From the NCBI GenBank assembly GCA_030248065.1, contig JASAMV010008362.1, positions 42,644-106,643 on the forward strand: 64,000 bases of DNA, in the 5' to 3' direction. The translations under genes and the position numbers were made by a program. Of the stretch, positions 22,646 to 35,547 are shown piece by piece (position 1 is the first letter of the stretch; every line of letters begins with the position of its first letter). The notes below the pieces were generated by a model. The model had not been told where the DNA came from, did no database searches, and saw only the letters and a list, made by a program, of their open reading frames with translations. This DNA comes from Rhynchonema sp. JSB1_4. Its lineage: Eukaryota > Nematoda > Chromadorea > Monhysterida > Xyalidae.

Positions 22646-24804
22646 TCATTTAAATTGATTTTTGCTCATAAATATGCCAATCAATCAAGAAACAAACCTT
22701 AGAAATCTGAAATAAATACGCCGAGGCGGTTTTGGACGACGCGCTGTTCAAACCATTCACGCTTTTTTCGGATCTTTTGGCCGAGAATTGAGGGGGAAAA
22801 CACGCTGAAACAGACGCTGATATTGTGTTTATCATTATTTGTGTGTTCCTGGCGCTTTATTTTAATAATTTAACAATAAAAATGTGCCAACAATTAGCAC
22901 AAAATTCGGACCAAAAATGCAAAATTCATCACCGCCACCGCATTTTGGGAAAAGCTAGTCCCGTTTCGAAATTTTTCATATTTCATATTTTATCTGCAAG
23001 CTTACGCGAAGACCTTCACAAGATCCGGAAAAACCCTTAAAATAAAACAGTGTTAATAACAAAGAATGTGAACATGAATGAATAAACGACAATGGAAACG
23101 CACCGGTGAGATGAAACCAACCAAACGAGCCAGACTAGCACAACCAACACACAACAACGGCAAATTCAGCAACGGACGACGAGAACGAGAATACGGTTTT
23201 AAATATTGATGATGATCTGAAAGCAGCAACCCAGTGACTGAGGAGATCAGTCAACGACGGCTGAAAATTTTGAGTTAATGTGGCAAGAAACTACGTCTCG
23301 ACCACGTGAGTTTAGTTTAGTTTTAAAGGCCGCAATTGAGGCAGCAGAGACGACGCTCTCTGGTAGCCTGTTCCAGAGGTCCACGACACGATAGGCCCAG
23401 TACCCGGACAAGTCCGCACCCTTCCCTGACTTCCCTTTTTCTCAGGCTTAGGCTTGGGCTTAGGCTTACTATTAGGCTTAGGCTTAGGCTTAGGCCAAAC
23501 CTTGAGCCAACCCGTGCCTTCTATCGCGAAATCGAAAATTCGCGTTTTCTCTCTGTCAAGGCAACGGGACTAGCTTTTCCCAACATGCACCGCCACCCCT
23601 AACAAAAGATTTTCAAACGCGCGCTCTGCTATAAAGATTGACAAGCGTGGGTCTCGCCACGATGGGTTACGGTAGTCTTTGACCAGCGTGCCTCTTTCAC
23701 CTTGGGTGCACGTGCACTGCACTGGATATGCCTCAACACCATCTGTGGTTCGAGCTTGGCGGTGCACAGTACATCCCTTTGGACATGAGACAATGTATTG
23801 ATGTGGTGTCTCTGACTGACGGGAAATGTGAACCCAAAATCGCGAGCAAAAAGAGGAAATCTTCAGTGTTGTGTGCACGTACCGCGGTCAATTTGGATGC
23901 ACATGCACGTCAGTACTTTAGCAGGCAGCGCGTTTGATTCGTTGGTCTGTTAGTTTTCCTTCCGTTGATCTTTCAGTTCTCCTCTTAGAAGCTAAAATAA
24001 TGCTTCACAAATTTTGTCCCATTTTTCAAGAAAGACGTTCGAGTTATCCACACCCTCATTGATCACTCAACAGCAGCAGTTTTTGGTGTGTTGTTTGGCC
24101 TGGTGCACCAGCAGGGCACCATATAACGACCACTGATTACCTAATCACCCGCCCTAACCAAACCCAAAGTGTCCGTATGTATTACTTCTTGTTCTGGTTA
24201 CGACGGCGCCTGTTGGCCCACACACAGAGTGTATTTTTCTTGGCTGGAATGAAAGAACAACACTGTTTGGGTCACAGAACGCCACTCAGGGATCACCAAA
24301 AATAGCGCAGCTCGCGTATTCGCACAAAACACGAAAATTATCCAGTGATTTGCTGCGTTTTCACCAGATCTCTGGGTTTCCGACGTGGGGCTGAGGATCA
24401 AAATCGGCAAAATGTGACAGGAACAGGCAATTTATCCAGTCACGTAACAATAAACGAACGTCATTGTTCAAAAACTGTGAAAAACAATCCACTCGGTACA
24501 CAAGTCACCACTCACAAAGACAGGAAACAATCGTTTGAGTTGAGAAAGAATCGTAATCACAGTCAGAATCAGAAACAAAAAAAAATGAAACAATGTTGTG
24601 CGTTGATCCTAAATTTCAAACACATCGCTGAGTGAAAAATACACCGCGTGCCAAACATGGGTAACATGTTCGAAAACACAAACATGGACAATAAACAATG
24701 ACACCAAGTATCGAATATCAAGCATTCCGCAAAATGTAGTTTGATCAACATGAATAAAAACTTAAAAAGAACTTGACATGAACGAAATGATTCACATTAA
24801 AAAT
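22630..24804. other. Intergenic stretch between cyclin B3 and the SLC6 gene
   Basis: It contains the enlarged TTAGGC element (22940-23588). The remainder (23600-24800) shows no recognised coding or RNA feature. Confidence 0.5.
22940..23588 (+). mobile_element. TTAGGC-array element, longer member
   Basis: It starts GCATTTTGGGAAAAGCTAG and ends CTAGCTTTTCCCAACATGC. ACCGCCACC flanks it on both sides (22931-22939 and 23589-23597). The right part (23424-23588) matches 2130-2300 including the TTAGGC array and the block TATCGCGAAATC. About 450 extra bases lie between the left terminal repeat and the shared core. Confidence 0.85.
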
Positions 24805-27800
24805 TTAATCCGAATCATCGCCCGAACTCGGTGGTTCGATGGTGCGATGTCTCTGATGTTGCAGTCTGCCACGTTGACTATTGCTCGTCGCCAAAGTGGC
24901 CACATGCGGTTCATTCGATTGACGCGAGTTGGATGAACGCGAATGCGAAGTCGATGTCCGACGTGAATCCTGATGTTTCAAGGAGAGTTAGGCATTGATA
25001 GGCTTGAGATTGATTATCATGCCTAAGTATAAATACCTGAACATGATGATGACTCCTTTCGTGATGCGACTGTGCATTGCCTGCAGCCAAGGGCGGCAAT
25101 TTGAAATCCTCTGGTTGATCAATCGGGGGTGGTCCACCATTAGTCGATCGTTGGTGGTTGTGTGACCGATTCTCAGATATCGGAGGCAGGCCACCGCTGC
25201 TCTCGGTGCGACGCTGCAGATGTGGCTTGGGCTTTGGCTTCTTCAAAAAATATGGTGTTGAGTACGTCACGGTTGCAAATTGCCCTCGGGAGTGCACAAG
25301 TCAAACACCGATGGGCAACAAGGGCAAGTAAATTTTGAAAATCGGCGTTATCCCTCAGCCTACGAACACGCTTTCTAAACATACGCATCCTTCCAAGGGA
25401 TTTGAAGATGAAACAACGATCTTCGAATAATATGTAGGTCATTCTATCGCAACCTGTCATGCCAACACCAAAGATGCAAAACTCCAACTTTCTGAGCCCA
25501 CCTCTTTCTTCGTCTTCTTGCCCTCCTTGTCCTTGTGCTTTTTCTTTCGATGTCGTCGACTCACACGGCCACCACCGCTGCTGTCCAGACGGGACTCGGA
25601 TTGCTCGGATATTTGCTCAACTGTGTCCTGAATCATCAAGGCAAAAATCAGAATTCAAAACTAAACGAAATAAAATAAGAAACACCACCCACACAAACTG
25701 ATTTGTGGGGAATGTTTGGATACACTGGCGGTGGTCGGGCATAATCACCGTTGTCACCAGTCTGCGTGCTGACGTCACGCGTAATCTGGGTGCCTCGGTT
25801 GATCTAAAGTGAATTGCCCATTAAAGTTTGTCCACACGCATCCTGAAACTCTCTGATTTTCGAGTGCTTCCTCACCTTGCCGGGTTTTATCGCCCACGTG
25901 GCCGCCGATATTCGATTCTGAATGCCGAGGAAAAAGTCCGATTTCTCTTTCGTTCCCGTCATCGGTCGTCTGAAAACACATTCACGAACATCGTAGATTT
26001 GCGCATTTTGACAATACGTGCGCATTCCGTAATACTTTCCAGTTTTCCTAGCTCAAGGACTGGAAATTTCACTCACTGTGTCTGCGTGGCGCCCTTGTGA
26101 TCCCTTCGTGCCTCACTGCTGGCGAGTGAATGGCGCGCATTACCGTATCGCTGTTCGGTTGCACCATTCCATTGTTTGTCTGGCTTGACCGTTTTGTGCA
26201 GAACCTAAAAATCAACTTGTGAAGGTTTTTCATCAAAACTTTTTCGGCGCATCATCCAAATTCTGCGGTGACTCGTTCATTGTGGGAATGCCATCATCCC
26301 CAACAAAGATCAGCGAGTGAATAGTGCGCACAATCGGACTGTGAATGACCAGGTCATGACTTTTTACAAAAAAATATCATTTAAAAACGCTGCCGTACCC
26401 GGCTAAACGACGCTCCCGGTGTGGTCGCCAGCACAGGCATTGTGCACAACAGCAACAGCACCAACGGTATCAACATGATCATGTAGCCTGCCGTGATCCA
26501 GGCCCACGAAAACACGAATTCACCATACGATGGTACCATGTCACCCAGAAAAGTGACCACAATTGAGTAGAGGATTAGGATCTGAAACGTACATACTTGA
26601 AAAAATTGTTGATTTGTAAAAGATTTTATACTGACGCACCAGCAGAATGATTGGACTTATGACTTTGCAGAGCACTTGCCAGACCCAGTTGAACGGCTTT
26701 GTACCGCTCATCACATGCACGTCACGCAGCAACTGTTTCAGGCCTGAAATGTACTTGCAGTATTTACAGGCGATTGATGAACGTGTGTCGTAACCTTGCA
26801 GCTACGGTAACCCACCGTAACCATAACACACAGCCATCAATTCGATGAATGCCAGAATGAGAAACACCCAGCGACCGCTGAATGTATCGAGTGTCACTTG
26901 GATGTATAGACCGTACTGGAAAAATGATGAAAATATGATCAATTTATTGTAAACATGCGTGATTTCAACTCACATTCGACACCATGACCAAGCTGATAGC
27001 GAATGCCAATATCGCAGTCGTCAGAATCATGCTCAGCCGAATGTACCTGAAATTCAGGCAAGATCTCAGACTCAATGTGCCATCCACAAATCAAATATAA
27101 AAAACCAACTCACCATCTTCTGGTTTTCTCCGACACCAAGTCGAGACTAGCGGTCACAATTGTGTCAAACTGCCAAATGAGTGTGGTACAGCCGATGAGG
27201 AATGCCATCAAATAGAACACACACGCAAACACACGACCGAGCGGGTAAAGGGACAGTGCTTGGGGGATCAGAACGAATAGGAGACGTGGGCCTGTGTACG
27301 TAAGCATTTACAGGCATTACAATGAAAAGGTATTTACAATAAAAATGTACGGTATGCCAAAACCGTCGTGAGTCCATGCGATGATTAAAAATGCTTACCG
27401 TAATCCACAATCCGTTCTAAGTCGTCATCAAGGCCCAAATAATGGGCCAACACATTCACCAGACAGACTGGTATCAGGGCCACGTCGAAAGAGAATACCT
27501 AAACTTGTATTGTGCTAGTTTTTATCGACCATATTCTTTTGTGATCATGATTTCTTACCAGTGCCAAGAACGGAGCAAATATTGCATCCCAAGCAGGACT
27601 ATGTTGGCTGTTGGCTTGACGATAGCTGCCCATCGTGACTACAGTACCCCAGGATGAAAAGAGAAGATTGAACGTGAACATGGCTGCGTGATAAAGAAAC
27701 TGAAATGTAAAATATTTGAAATGACACTCAAGATATAGATTTTGATGATAAATATTCTAAAAATTCATTCTGAACTTCACCTGGGGATCGGCTAAATTCT

Positions 27801-29677
27801 CGAATCTCGGCACGAAATACAACAGGATGGCGAAACGACCCTGGTACGACGTCAGGTTGTAGATGAATAGCACCACGTACAAGAATCCGCAAATGATCAG
27901 CGACACTTCGGAGAACTAGAATGTTTTGCACGGTAAAAAGGGATACAATTGAATCAAAACCGGGTAATTTCAGAAAAGGTGATACAAAACCAGGTAATTT
28001 TGCAATGCCTGCACACCTTTGCCGCAGTTCGCGCGCTTTGCGCCACTTTGACACTTGTGATCAACCAGACAGCGAACAGACACAAAACGAACACAAGATT
28101 CGGCCGGTTTCGCTCACCAGGCTCGTCAGTGTGCATCTCGTTGGTTGCCAGGCTGAGGATGTCGTCACTGCAACATTAAACAACAGTTTCCACTTTCAGG
28201 TGCCCTTTTGATCTTGATTCATGCACACTGATGATAATCCGGTGCACCATCATTACCTATACATAACATGTGACATCAATTCTGCTCGGCGAAACGGAAG
28301 CACATAAAAAAACGAACTGAAAAAAGGTTTCCGCAGCCAAGCGATAGGTCATGTTCATGCTATTTAGCCGATTTGGTGCTTCGCTGACAGATCGCGTGTT
28401 GTTGATCAGATGCAGCCAATCACGAAGGGGCTCGAGACAAGGGGACCATTCGGTCATGTTATTGCGACGGAGCATAGAATCTGCAATAGAAGCCATATTT
28501 AACCACTAAAACTTCAGTTATGCAATAATTATTGGGACACCAATTTGATGATTAGGTCAAGTTGAGTCGAAAATGCAGGTGCCACGGACAGTTTGAAAAA
28601 ATACCCTATCAAGTTAAAATTGATCAGAGTTCGCTGCGGGTACAGTGGAATAATGGGCATTTAACCTCTGTTATCATGACCATCTACTTTTATCAAAATT
28701 ATGATAATCTTGCACTCCCCCCGCCACTCACTATTCCCTCCGTCAGCAGTCTGCAAGACGCACGAATCCAAACGTGCGCTTGGCTCTCCGATGAGAAACG
28801 CGATGAAATACCGAAGCAGCCAAGCGATGAGTGCACTGTGATGCAGGGTGACGACAAAAGTGATCAGCACGGCTGCGTAGCCGATACCTGAAAATGAAAA
28901 TTTCACTTTGCAGACCGAAAACAAAAAGTTTTTTAAATGTGAAACATCAGCCAGCTAGCCAACCTTGGAACAGTGGGACGGCATGCCAGACGGTGATCGC
29001 TGAGTATCCGGAATGTTGTCCAAGTGTCAATTGAATGTAGTACAATGGCACACAACACAACAGCAACATCAGCAAGCATGGCCAGAAGAATGCGACTGAA
29101 AAAAATTGTTTTGAAGTTATTCATTAATCTTAGTTCACAACTGTGCACTGCGCCACCCGAACTCACGTGCGCCATATTTCATGCAATAATACGGCAATTG
29201 TGACAGTGACGTCACATTGAGGGCATACGCAATGACGGCCATAAAGCCTTCGGCACCCCAGCTCCAGCCATAACGGGGGGCAGGGGGTCGCACCATCAGT
29301 TGCTCCTGGTCGTCCCCAGTTGGGGGCAGCTCGATGCGCGATCCTGGGGTCTTCGATGAACCACGCAGCTGCAAGAATGCCTGGTGTGAAAAAATTGCCA
29401 TCACGGTGAACGGTTGTGAAATATCACAGGATTGAGACACTCACACGAGTAACCTACATAAATATTATAGACCAATCTGACAGTTGTCCGACCATTTAAC
29501 AAACTGATGTTTCACGAAACTCATTCAGACGCAACAAAATCACATATGTATGTCATAAACCTGTTGAGTTGACGCCGATTCAGTTGGTACCGAGTTCGGC
29601 AGCTCGCTATTTGCGTTGTCTATGTCTTTCAGCACGCTGCTGTTGTCTGCCGAGTCTTCCTTTTCGCTATCACTCAT
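24805..29677 (-). CDS. SLC6-type (sodium neurotransmitter symporter family) transporter
   Basis: Twenty-two exons, from 29561-29677 and 29167-29380 down to 25037-25240 and 24805-24969, join to 975 residues. The SLC6 fold is recognised from PYYCMKYGALAFFWP, CCVPLYYIQLTLGQHSGYSAI with ITVWHAVPLFQGIGYAA, the NxT-bearing loop 2, ARTAAK (intracellular loop 1), LADPQFLYHAAMFTFNLLFS, FDTIVTASLD (TM8) and GRWVFLILAFIELM. TM1 is atypical: the usual GLGNVWRFPY stretch reads LNVTSLSQLPY, so ion and substrate binding may differ from classical transporters. The cytoplasmic tail is long (about 240 residues), hydrophilic, and contains two similar IHSP/IHSL segments plus a Lys-rich run. The donor of exon 14 (26409) and the exon 5-6 junction (28318/28167) are phase-based choices. 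Confidence 0.85.
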
Positions 29678-32600
29678 TTTCGCACAAAAATCGCGCTCGT
29701 ATTCGTATCATTATGATGAGTCAGAGTGAGACCGGTTCAGGACTTGTCGTGCAGCATGCGAGCTCGATAGGAAAATAATCCACCTTTGCTTTTCAGCAAA
29801 ATTATAATCAACAACGCTGCTAAATCCCGAACTTATGGCCGTATTACTTTTTGCACAACAGGAGCAAAATATTCTGCATCGCACGTATAATACCACGTAG
29901 GTAACATATCTGATCCGGCTTTCTTTCTTTCACCACTACTTTCGAGGAGGCTTCAATATCACTGCGAGCTGTATCTCTTACACTGACATGTACATCATGA
30001 GATGACCTTGGCTGAGATGGATCTAAAAAATCTGACTTGCTAATGCCCTGTGCCAAGCACCGCAATTACAAACTTCAATCATAATGCAGCATCAATGCTG
30101 AATTTTGCTGTCGAGGAGTCAAAGCAAACACGTAGTCTGGAAAGCATGCGCGTGCAACATGACAACAAAACTTTTCTTCATTTGCATGATTTTTTCAACC
30201 AAAACTAAGCAAGCGTGAGCAAGATGCTGATCCGTGGACGAGTCTTCGATGTAAAACATACAGTGACCCAGCAGGTGTCCACCGGAAGCGGGCGTCACAG
30301 AAATTAAGCCAAATAAGAGAAGCACGCAGCCTCTGTCAATCTGTTCACATCCACGCTGAAAGCGACCAATTCGATGAGTTTTAGATACTTGACAGCGCAG
30401 TGGACGTCCGTGCGCTTGTACTAACGTGTACTCTTGTAATGCAACATGTGAAATGAAACAGAACTCCATGGTCATCTAGTGCACTGGCGATGACCTGGTG
30501 CACCGCTCATACACACATACCGTATCTTTGCACAGCGCTCGCAAAGACAATAGCAATGATGATTGTTAAAAACCCTTTCCCAGCACACCCCTCACCCACC
30601 GTCACACGTCTATTCTTGAATCGAGTCACCCCGGCGTTGTACTTGTTGACCACTTTCGCACGCAATTGTTGCACCGACGGTCGGACTCTCCAAGCCGATG
30701 TGGCGCGCACTGGTTGCTGTGGCTCGCGACTGGTCATTACGCGTCAGGTTTATGCGCACGTGAGTTGATGTGGGACTTAGAGATGAGGCCTGTTGTGTGT
30801 ACGATAAGTGTTGTTTATGATGCTGCTTTCTTCGGGCCAGCACTTTGTGAACACATTGTGCTTCATAATGTGAGCCCAAGAATCACCCACTTTCAGTTCT
30901 AGAATGCTATAGTAACGGGAAGAAATGGAAATACGAACTACCATAAGCTTCTTTTATTAGCATCTTGGCGTTGCGGGGGGCCTGGAAAAATTCAATTCTG
31001 CCCACGCATTCTACACGCGCAGGGAAACTCCCCACGAGGCAGCAAACCACAAACACCCCCCTTTTCCACAAACTCCCCCCCCCATAAGAAAAATACACTA
31101 TCTGATACCGTTCAATATAAGTGCGAACTTTATTGGATATTCCCATAAGCGTGCGTAATCTGGTGGTATCCAAGGTTACTGACGATGTAAGTGCTATGTA
31201 TTTCTGTACCCAGGATTCAGTCATAGTGACAGTGCCATACTACCTACCCTAAGATACGTCAAACTCAAGTACAATACAATATACCGACAGATTGAAGCAA
31301 CCTGTGACAACAACTAATGGCAAAGCCGCGTGACTGTTTGTTTCTCTCCGTCGTCAATGGAAACCGTAAGCCGCAAGATGATGTGACTAAACTAAACTAA
31401 TAATGAATTTCTCTAATGAACATGAAACTGCGTACTGCAAGGATAAAGGAATTATACGACCAGTGCTGCGGCTTGAAGAGACAAGGAGTTTGAAACTCGG
31501 ATGGACGGGGCTCTTTGACGAATGTTCTTGTGGGCTGATCGGTTTTGTAACGGTGGGTTCATACGTAAAAAAACTCAGATTCAGAATTAGTACGATTTCA
31601 TTCTTCAGTGATAAACCTTATACATTTCGCATGCATATGCATCTTTTGACGATCGCTTTTACGAATCTTGTATGACCATTATCACGCGCATGCATGCACA
31701 TGGTAGTGAAAGTGGACTGCAGTAAAATCTTTGGTACCTGAAACTTTGTTCCCTCCAGCCGCCTGCGTTTTGGGGTTTCTCGTACGGACCCCACTTTAGA
31801 TGCACCTCCGTTTTATGGCTTGGAACCTTTCGATTTCATACGCAAGCAGAGCACAACTTGAGTTATATGTGGCCTCTAGCACGCATAGTCCCACTACTGT
31901 AATAATAGTACCCATAGCTTTTCCATAACTCGACCGCAAGCTATGGTAGTAGTCTCAGACAGATAATGCTTTTCGGTTACCAAGCCAACGCGAGGGGAGG
32001 CCTGTATCCTCCAGACGTAAGCTCACTGATACGATACGTCAATAACGAACGGACATTTTGCACATATGAAAGAACCCGCGACAACTTCCACTTCTTGCCT
32101 TTGGGTTCGGGATAAAAGACATTGGTACGGCAAGGCACGTGCCATTAATGCTATGTTTATGGAATAAGCTTGAAGCTGTTTTCTGCTTGAAGGAAAGCTC
32201 AAGAAAATATCCTGTTGTGCTGTGCCATTATTCAAAACAAAAAGGTTCTTCACTCGCTCGTAACCAATGTGTCGGTACCGTATTTGCATATAGGCAATAG
32301 ACCAAGTGGTTTGTTTTTCGTACCAACCAGCAGTATAAGCTTAGCGCATAGTTACCTTGGCTAATGGTGCCTGCACAATCACATTTGTCAAGATCACGGC
32401 TTGCTCACCACTCACGCGACATGAAAATCCGACCTAGGGCTGATAACGCTTGATAATGCTTGATAATGATATGATAACGCTTGTGCATGCGGGTAAACGA
32501 GTGGGACACCGATGTCCAGATCTTGTTTCCAGTGTTGTTGCATTGCAACGGGAAGTTGGACAAAACAGATTGAATCTTATAACGAGGTTACTTTTATTCT

Positions 32601-33894
32601 CATCGGCTTGAGTTACACAATTATGTCAAAAATATTGAAAGAATAAGGCGAAAATGCCACTTCGTGAACAACACAGTAACCAAGAAATGAAATTTACAAA
32701 GATGAGAACGATACCAACTTTGCTTGGATGGGAAGTTTTTTCGCAACGCTTCTTTTGTCCGTTCACCAGCTAGTGGAGTGAGTTACACCGCGAAAAGCTC
32801 TTCCACCTAAGAAATTTGTATTTCTTAATTAAAAGAAGCTACAAGATAAATTGATAGCAAACCTGATTTTTCAAATGAGTGAAATTGCGTGCAACATAAA
32901 ACACAGAAAATCAACAAGAACAAAATGAAACAAAATTCTACAAACATCAACTGTAACAAAGACATTTGAACAACACGGTTGTAACTTCGTAAAGTATTTT
33001 TTGAATGTTTTCTACTAGATTATTCTGCAAACTGATAATCATTCGTACTTTTGTAAATTCGGGTACAAAACCTGCCAAATCAAATACAAATACGGCACGA
33101 AAAGCTCATGACACATCGTCCGGGGATCTTTCAACAGAAACGGTGCTTAACAGGAAAATATAATTCAATAATAATTTAACGTCGGCAGGTTCAGCCAAGT
33201 CATATTACCATGAAACATGGAACGTCACTATATTCATCTGGATAAAATTAACAGAGAATTAGATACACTTTTTCACAACGTTTGCTAACACAGATCAAAA
33301 TTGACGAAAGCGACCAGTATTGTGGATTGAGTTCAATATATAACTATGTACAACAGCATGAATCGAGGATACTACGACGTTATGCGACTTCAACGCAACC
33401 CTTTGGTTGTAAGCCACGTTACTAAAAAAAGCATAGTCCAGCCATTTATTTTCAGCGATCAGAGAATGGCCCAAATTATCGAAAGCGCCACCGCGACGCG
33501 CAACAGTATGTTAATATAACGCACGCTGTTCCGCCTCGGTGCGCAACAGTGTTCTTGGCGTAAGCACGCAACAAATTGAAGTCAGCCAGCTGCAAGTCAT
33601 CATTATCGTGCTTGGGAGAGCAACCACTATCAGTGGCGGTTGCACTTTCGAGAATTTGGGCCAATAACCATGCCACGCAGTCAAACACTCCAAATTCCAG
33701 CCTGATATTCAAATCAAACAGCAAAAGTGTGGTGGTCATCATCATATGAGATCTTTCGAAAATCAGCCAAAAACAGTCACTAGCTATTTCACCACTTCGG
33801 TGGTAGCCCCGACAATGCATCGCCACAGTTTTGCATTTTTAAATATTGACACTAGTTTATAATCCTAACGAATCGCAACAGCCAGCACCGTGTC
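29678..33894. other. Gene-poor stretch of about 4.2 kb
   Basis: No gene is recognised. Minus-strand frames at 29844-30065 and 30119-30475 have coding-like composition but no known motif and no splice partners. Bases 32450-32480 are a short TTGATAATGC-type tandem. A minus frame at 33476-33826 may be 3' UTR of the Ly6-type gene. Confidence 0.4.
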
Positions 33895-35547
33895 CTATAA
33901 AAACCTGTAGATCACCGTCAGGATGGTTGCAGCAGCAGCAGATAGAACCGAGTAGTTGGTCGTTAACGATGTCGCTGAATTGCACTTGTTCTGGCGGCAG
34001 TAGCACGAGATCTGCAAGACGCAAACACTATTGATTCGGTAAATTAGAACCAAAATATGTTGATGTATTACTTATTACTCGAAGTACTTACACGTCACTG
34101 GTGTTCAGCAAGATCACTAACAAACACAGAATCTCAAAAAAAAACTGCTCCCGATTTGCGCTCCGTTGAACCAGACCTACGTATAGGTGGCTCTATTAAT
34201 TTACTCACCCCATTTTGGGGACTCTACCATAGCTCTATGTCGGGGGGCTTTATTAATTAACTGATCCGAATCTGAAAAAAAATTGTTCCCAGAAATACAC
34301 ATACAGTAAAAGTGCATTTGAACGGGCTTTATTCGACTATAGTCTCGTTTATCCGTGTCTATTCATTAAAACCAGGCGTATTATGTCCCTTAAACGAACA
34401 ACAAACATGTACGCAAGTAGATGCGTATAACTATCAAGCCTTAATGCCTTACTGCATGGGGAATTTCATTTAAGGGCTCTACTTAGGTTTTTCGGTTTTG
34501 GGACGGCTGGCTGGTGAGGTGACCTTTATAAGAGGGAATATTTCACAAACGTGCATGCGACCAGCGAAACGGTTTTCCACCGAGTTAAATAAAGAGCTTC
34601 CACACTGGCTGAAATCAAAGCACCGCAAAAACCTAAACAGAGGTAGACCCCCTGGAATAGAGCCACTTAAATGGGGTCAGTGATTAATAGAGCCCCTAAA
34701 TAGTAGAATATTAGGGATTGATAGTTGTACAGAGGCACATGTACGAACGTTTGTTGTTCGTTTAAGGGATATGATGTGCCTCCGACTCATGAATAGTCAG
34801 GAATAAATGAGATTATAAGCGAATGAACTCCTTTCAAGTTCACTTAAAGTGCATTTCAGGGAGCATTTTTCAGATTCGGGCAGTGATTAATATAGCCCCC
34901 CCGAACAGAGCCCTTCCCCGGAATATAACACCCCTAAATGAGGCCAATGATTAATACAGCCCCTTCCATCTATTCAGGGTTTTACGATTGGCCCATAGTA
35001 TGTTCATGACCAGTAGAAATAAAAAGCGAAGCAGAAACCACGATCAAACCTTAGTGTTTCCAGTAATTTGGCTTTCCCGCACGCACCCACTCCTGTCCTG
35101 GCCGGTTACAGGCATGTTCCATTCTTCGGTGCATCCTTTACGAATGTGGTTCGAATCTGAAAGTTCTCGAATTGTTAGCGAACCAAAAATAGACGGTCGG
35201 TTCGGTGTTTGGACGTGATCGCGCGTCTTGTCATTCAGCTTGGGTTCTACACTGCCATAGATTCACTCACCAACAAGTTTTAAACAGATCTGATCAGTCT
35301 CACACGTGACCAATTTCGGCGATCTGCATTCAATATCACTCACATCGCACTTGTAGCACTGAGGACCTGAAATTAACAAGTGAAAATAAAAAATGAAACA
35401 AATGATCAACTATTGAACCTGAGTTCTATTATCTACCCAAATCACAAAGCACTCACCCGAATTAGCCGTAACCAAAGTGCCGACTAAATTGAGCATGATC
35501 AACGTGGCAACAACCAGAATGCGTTGTTGTTGAGCAAGATCAGCCAT
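33895..35547 (-). CDS. Ly6/three-finger-type surface protein C
   Basis: Four exons (35457-35547, 35271-35366, 35050-35156, 33895-34011) join to 136 residues. The N-terminus MADLAQQQRILVVATLIMLN with LVGTLVTANS is a good signal peptide. The Cys pattern runs QCYKCDV, ECRSPKLVTCETDQICLK, KGCTEEW, SGCV and SCYCRQNKCN. A hydrophobic tail (VLSAAAATILTVIYRFL) could be a GPI signal. The fold and layout match the pair at 4249-6366, although exon boundaries differ. Intron 3 is expanded to about 1 kb by a long-inverted-repeat element. The role is inferred as a cell-surface or secreted modulator, for example of a receptor; no ligand can be read from the sequence. Confidence 0.8.
34170..34980. mobile_element. 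Long-inverted-repeat element in the Ly6-C intron
   Basis: The first about 250 bases match the reverse complement of the last about 250 with indels. Paired words include GGGGGGCTTTATTAAT / ATTAATATAGCCCCCC, GATCCGAATCTGAAAAA / TTTTTCAGATTCGGGC and CCCTTAAACGAACAACAAAC / GTTTGTTGTTCGTTTAAGGG. A further end-like copy (GATTAATAGAGCCCC) lies inside near 34680. Exact ends and target duplication were not resolved. Confidence 0.7.

Noticed and set aside
30119..30475. 118-codon minus-strand frame upstream of the SLC6 gene
   Set aside because: Moderately coding-like but no known motif and no partner exons; kept only as part of the gene-poor stretch.
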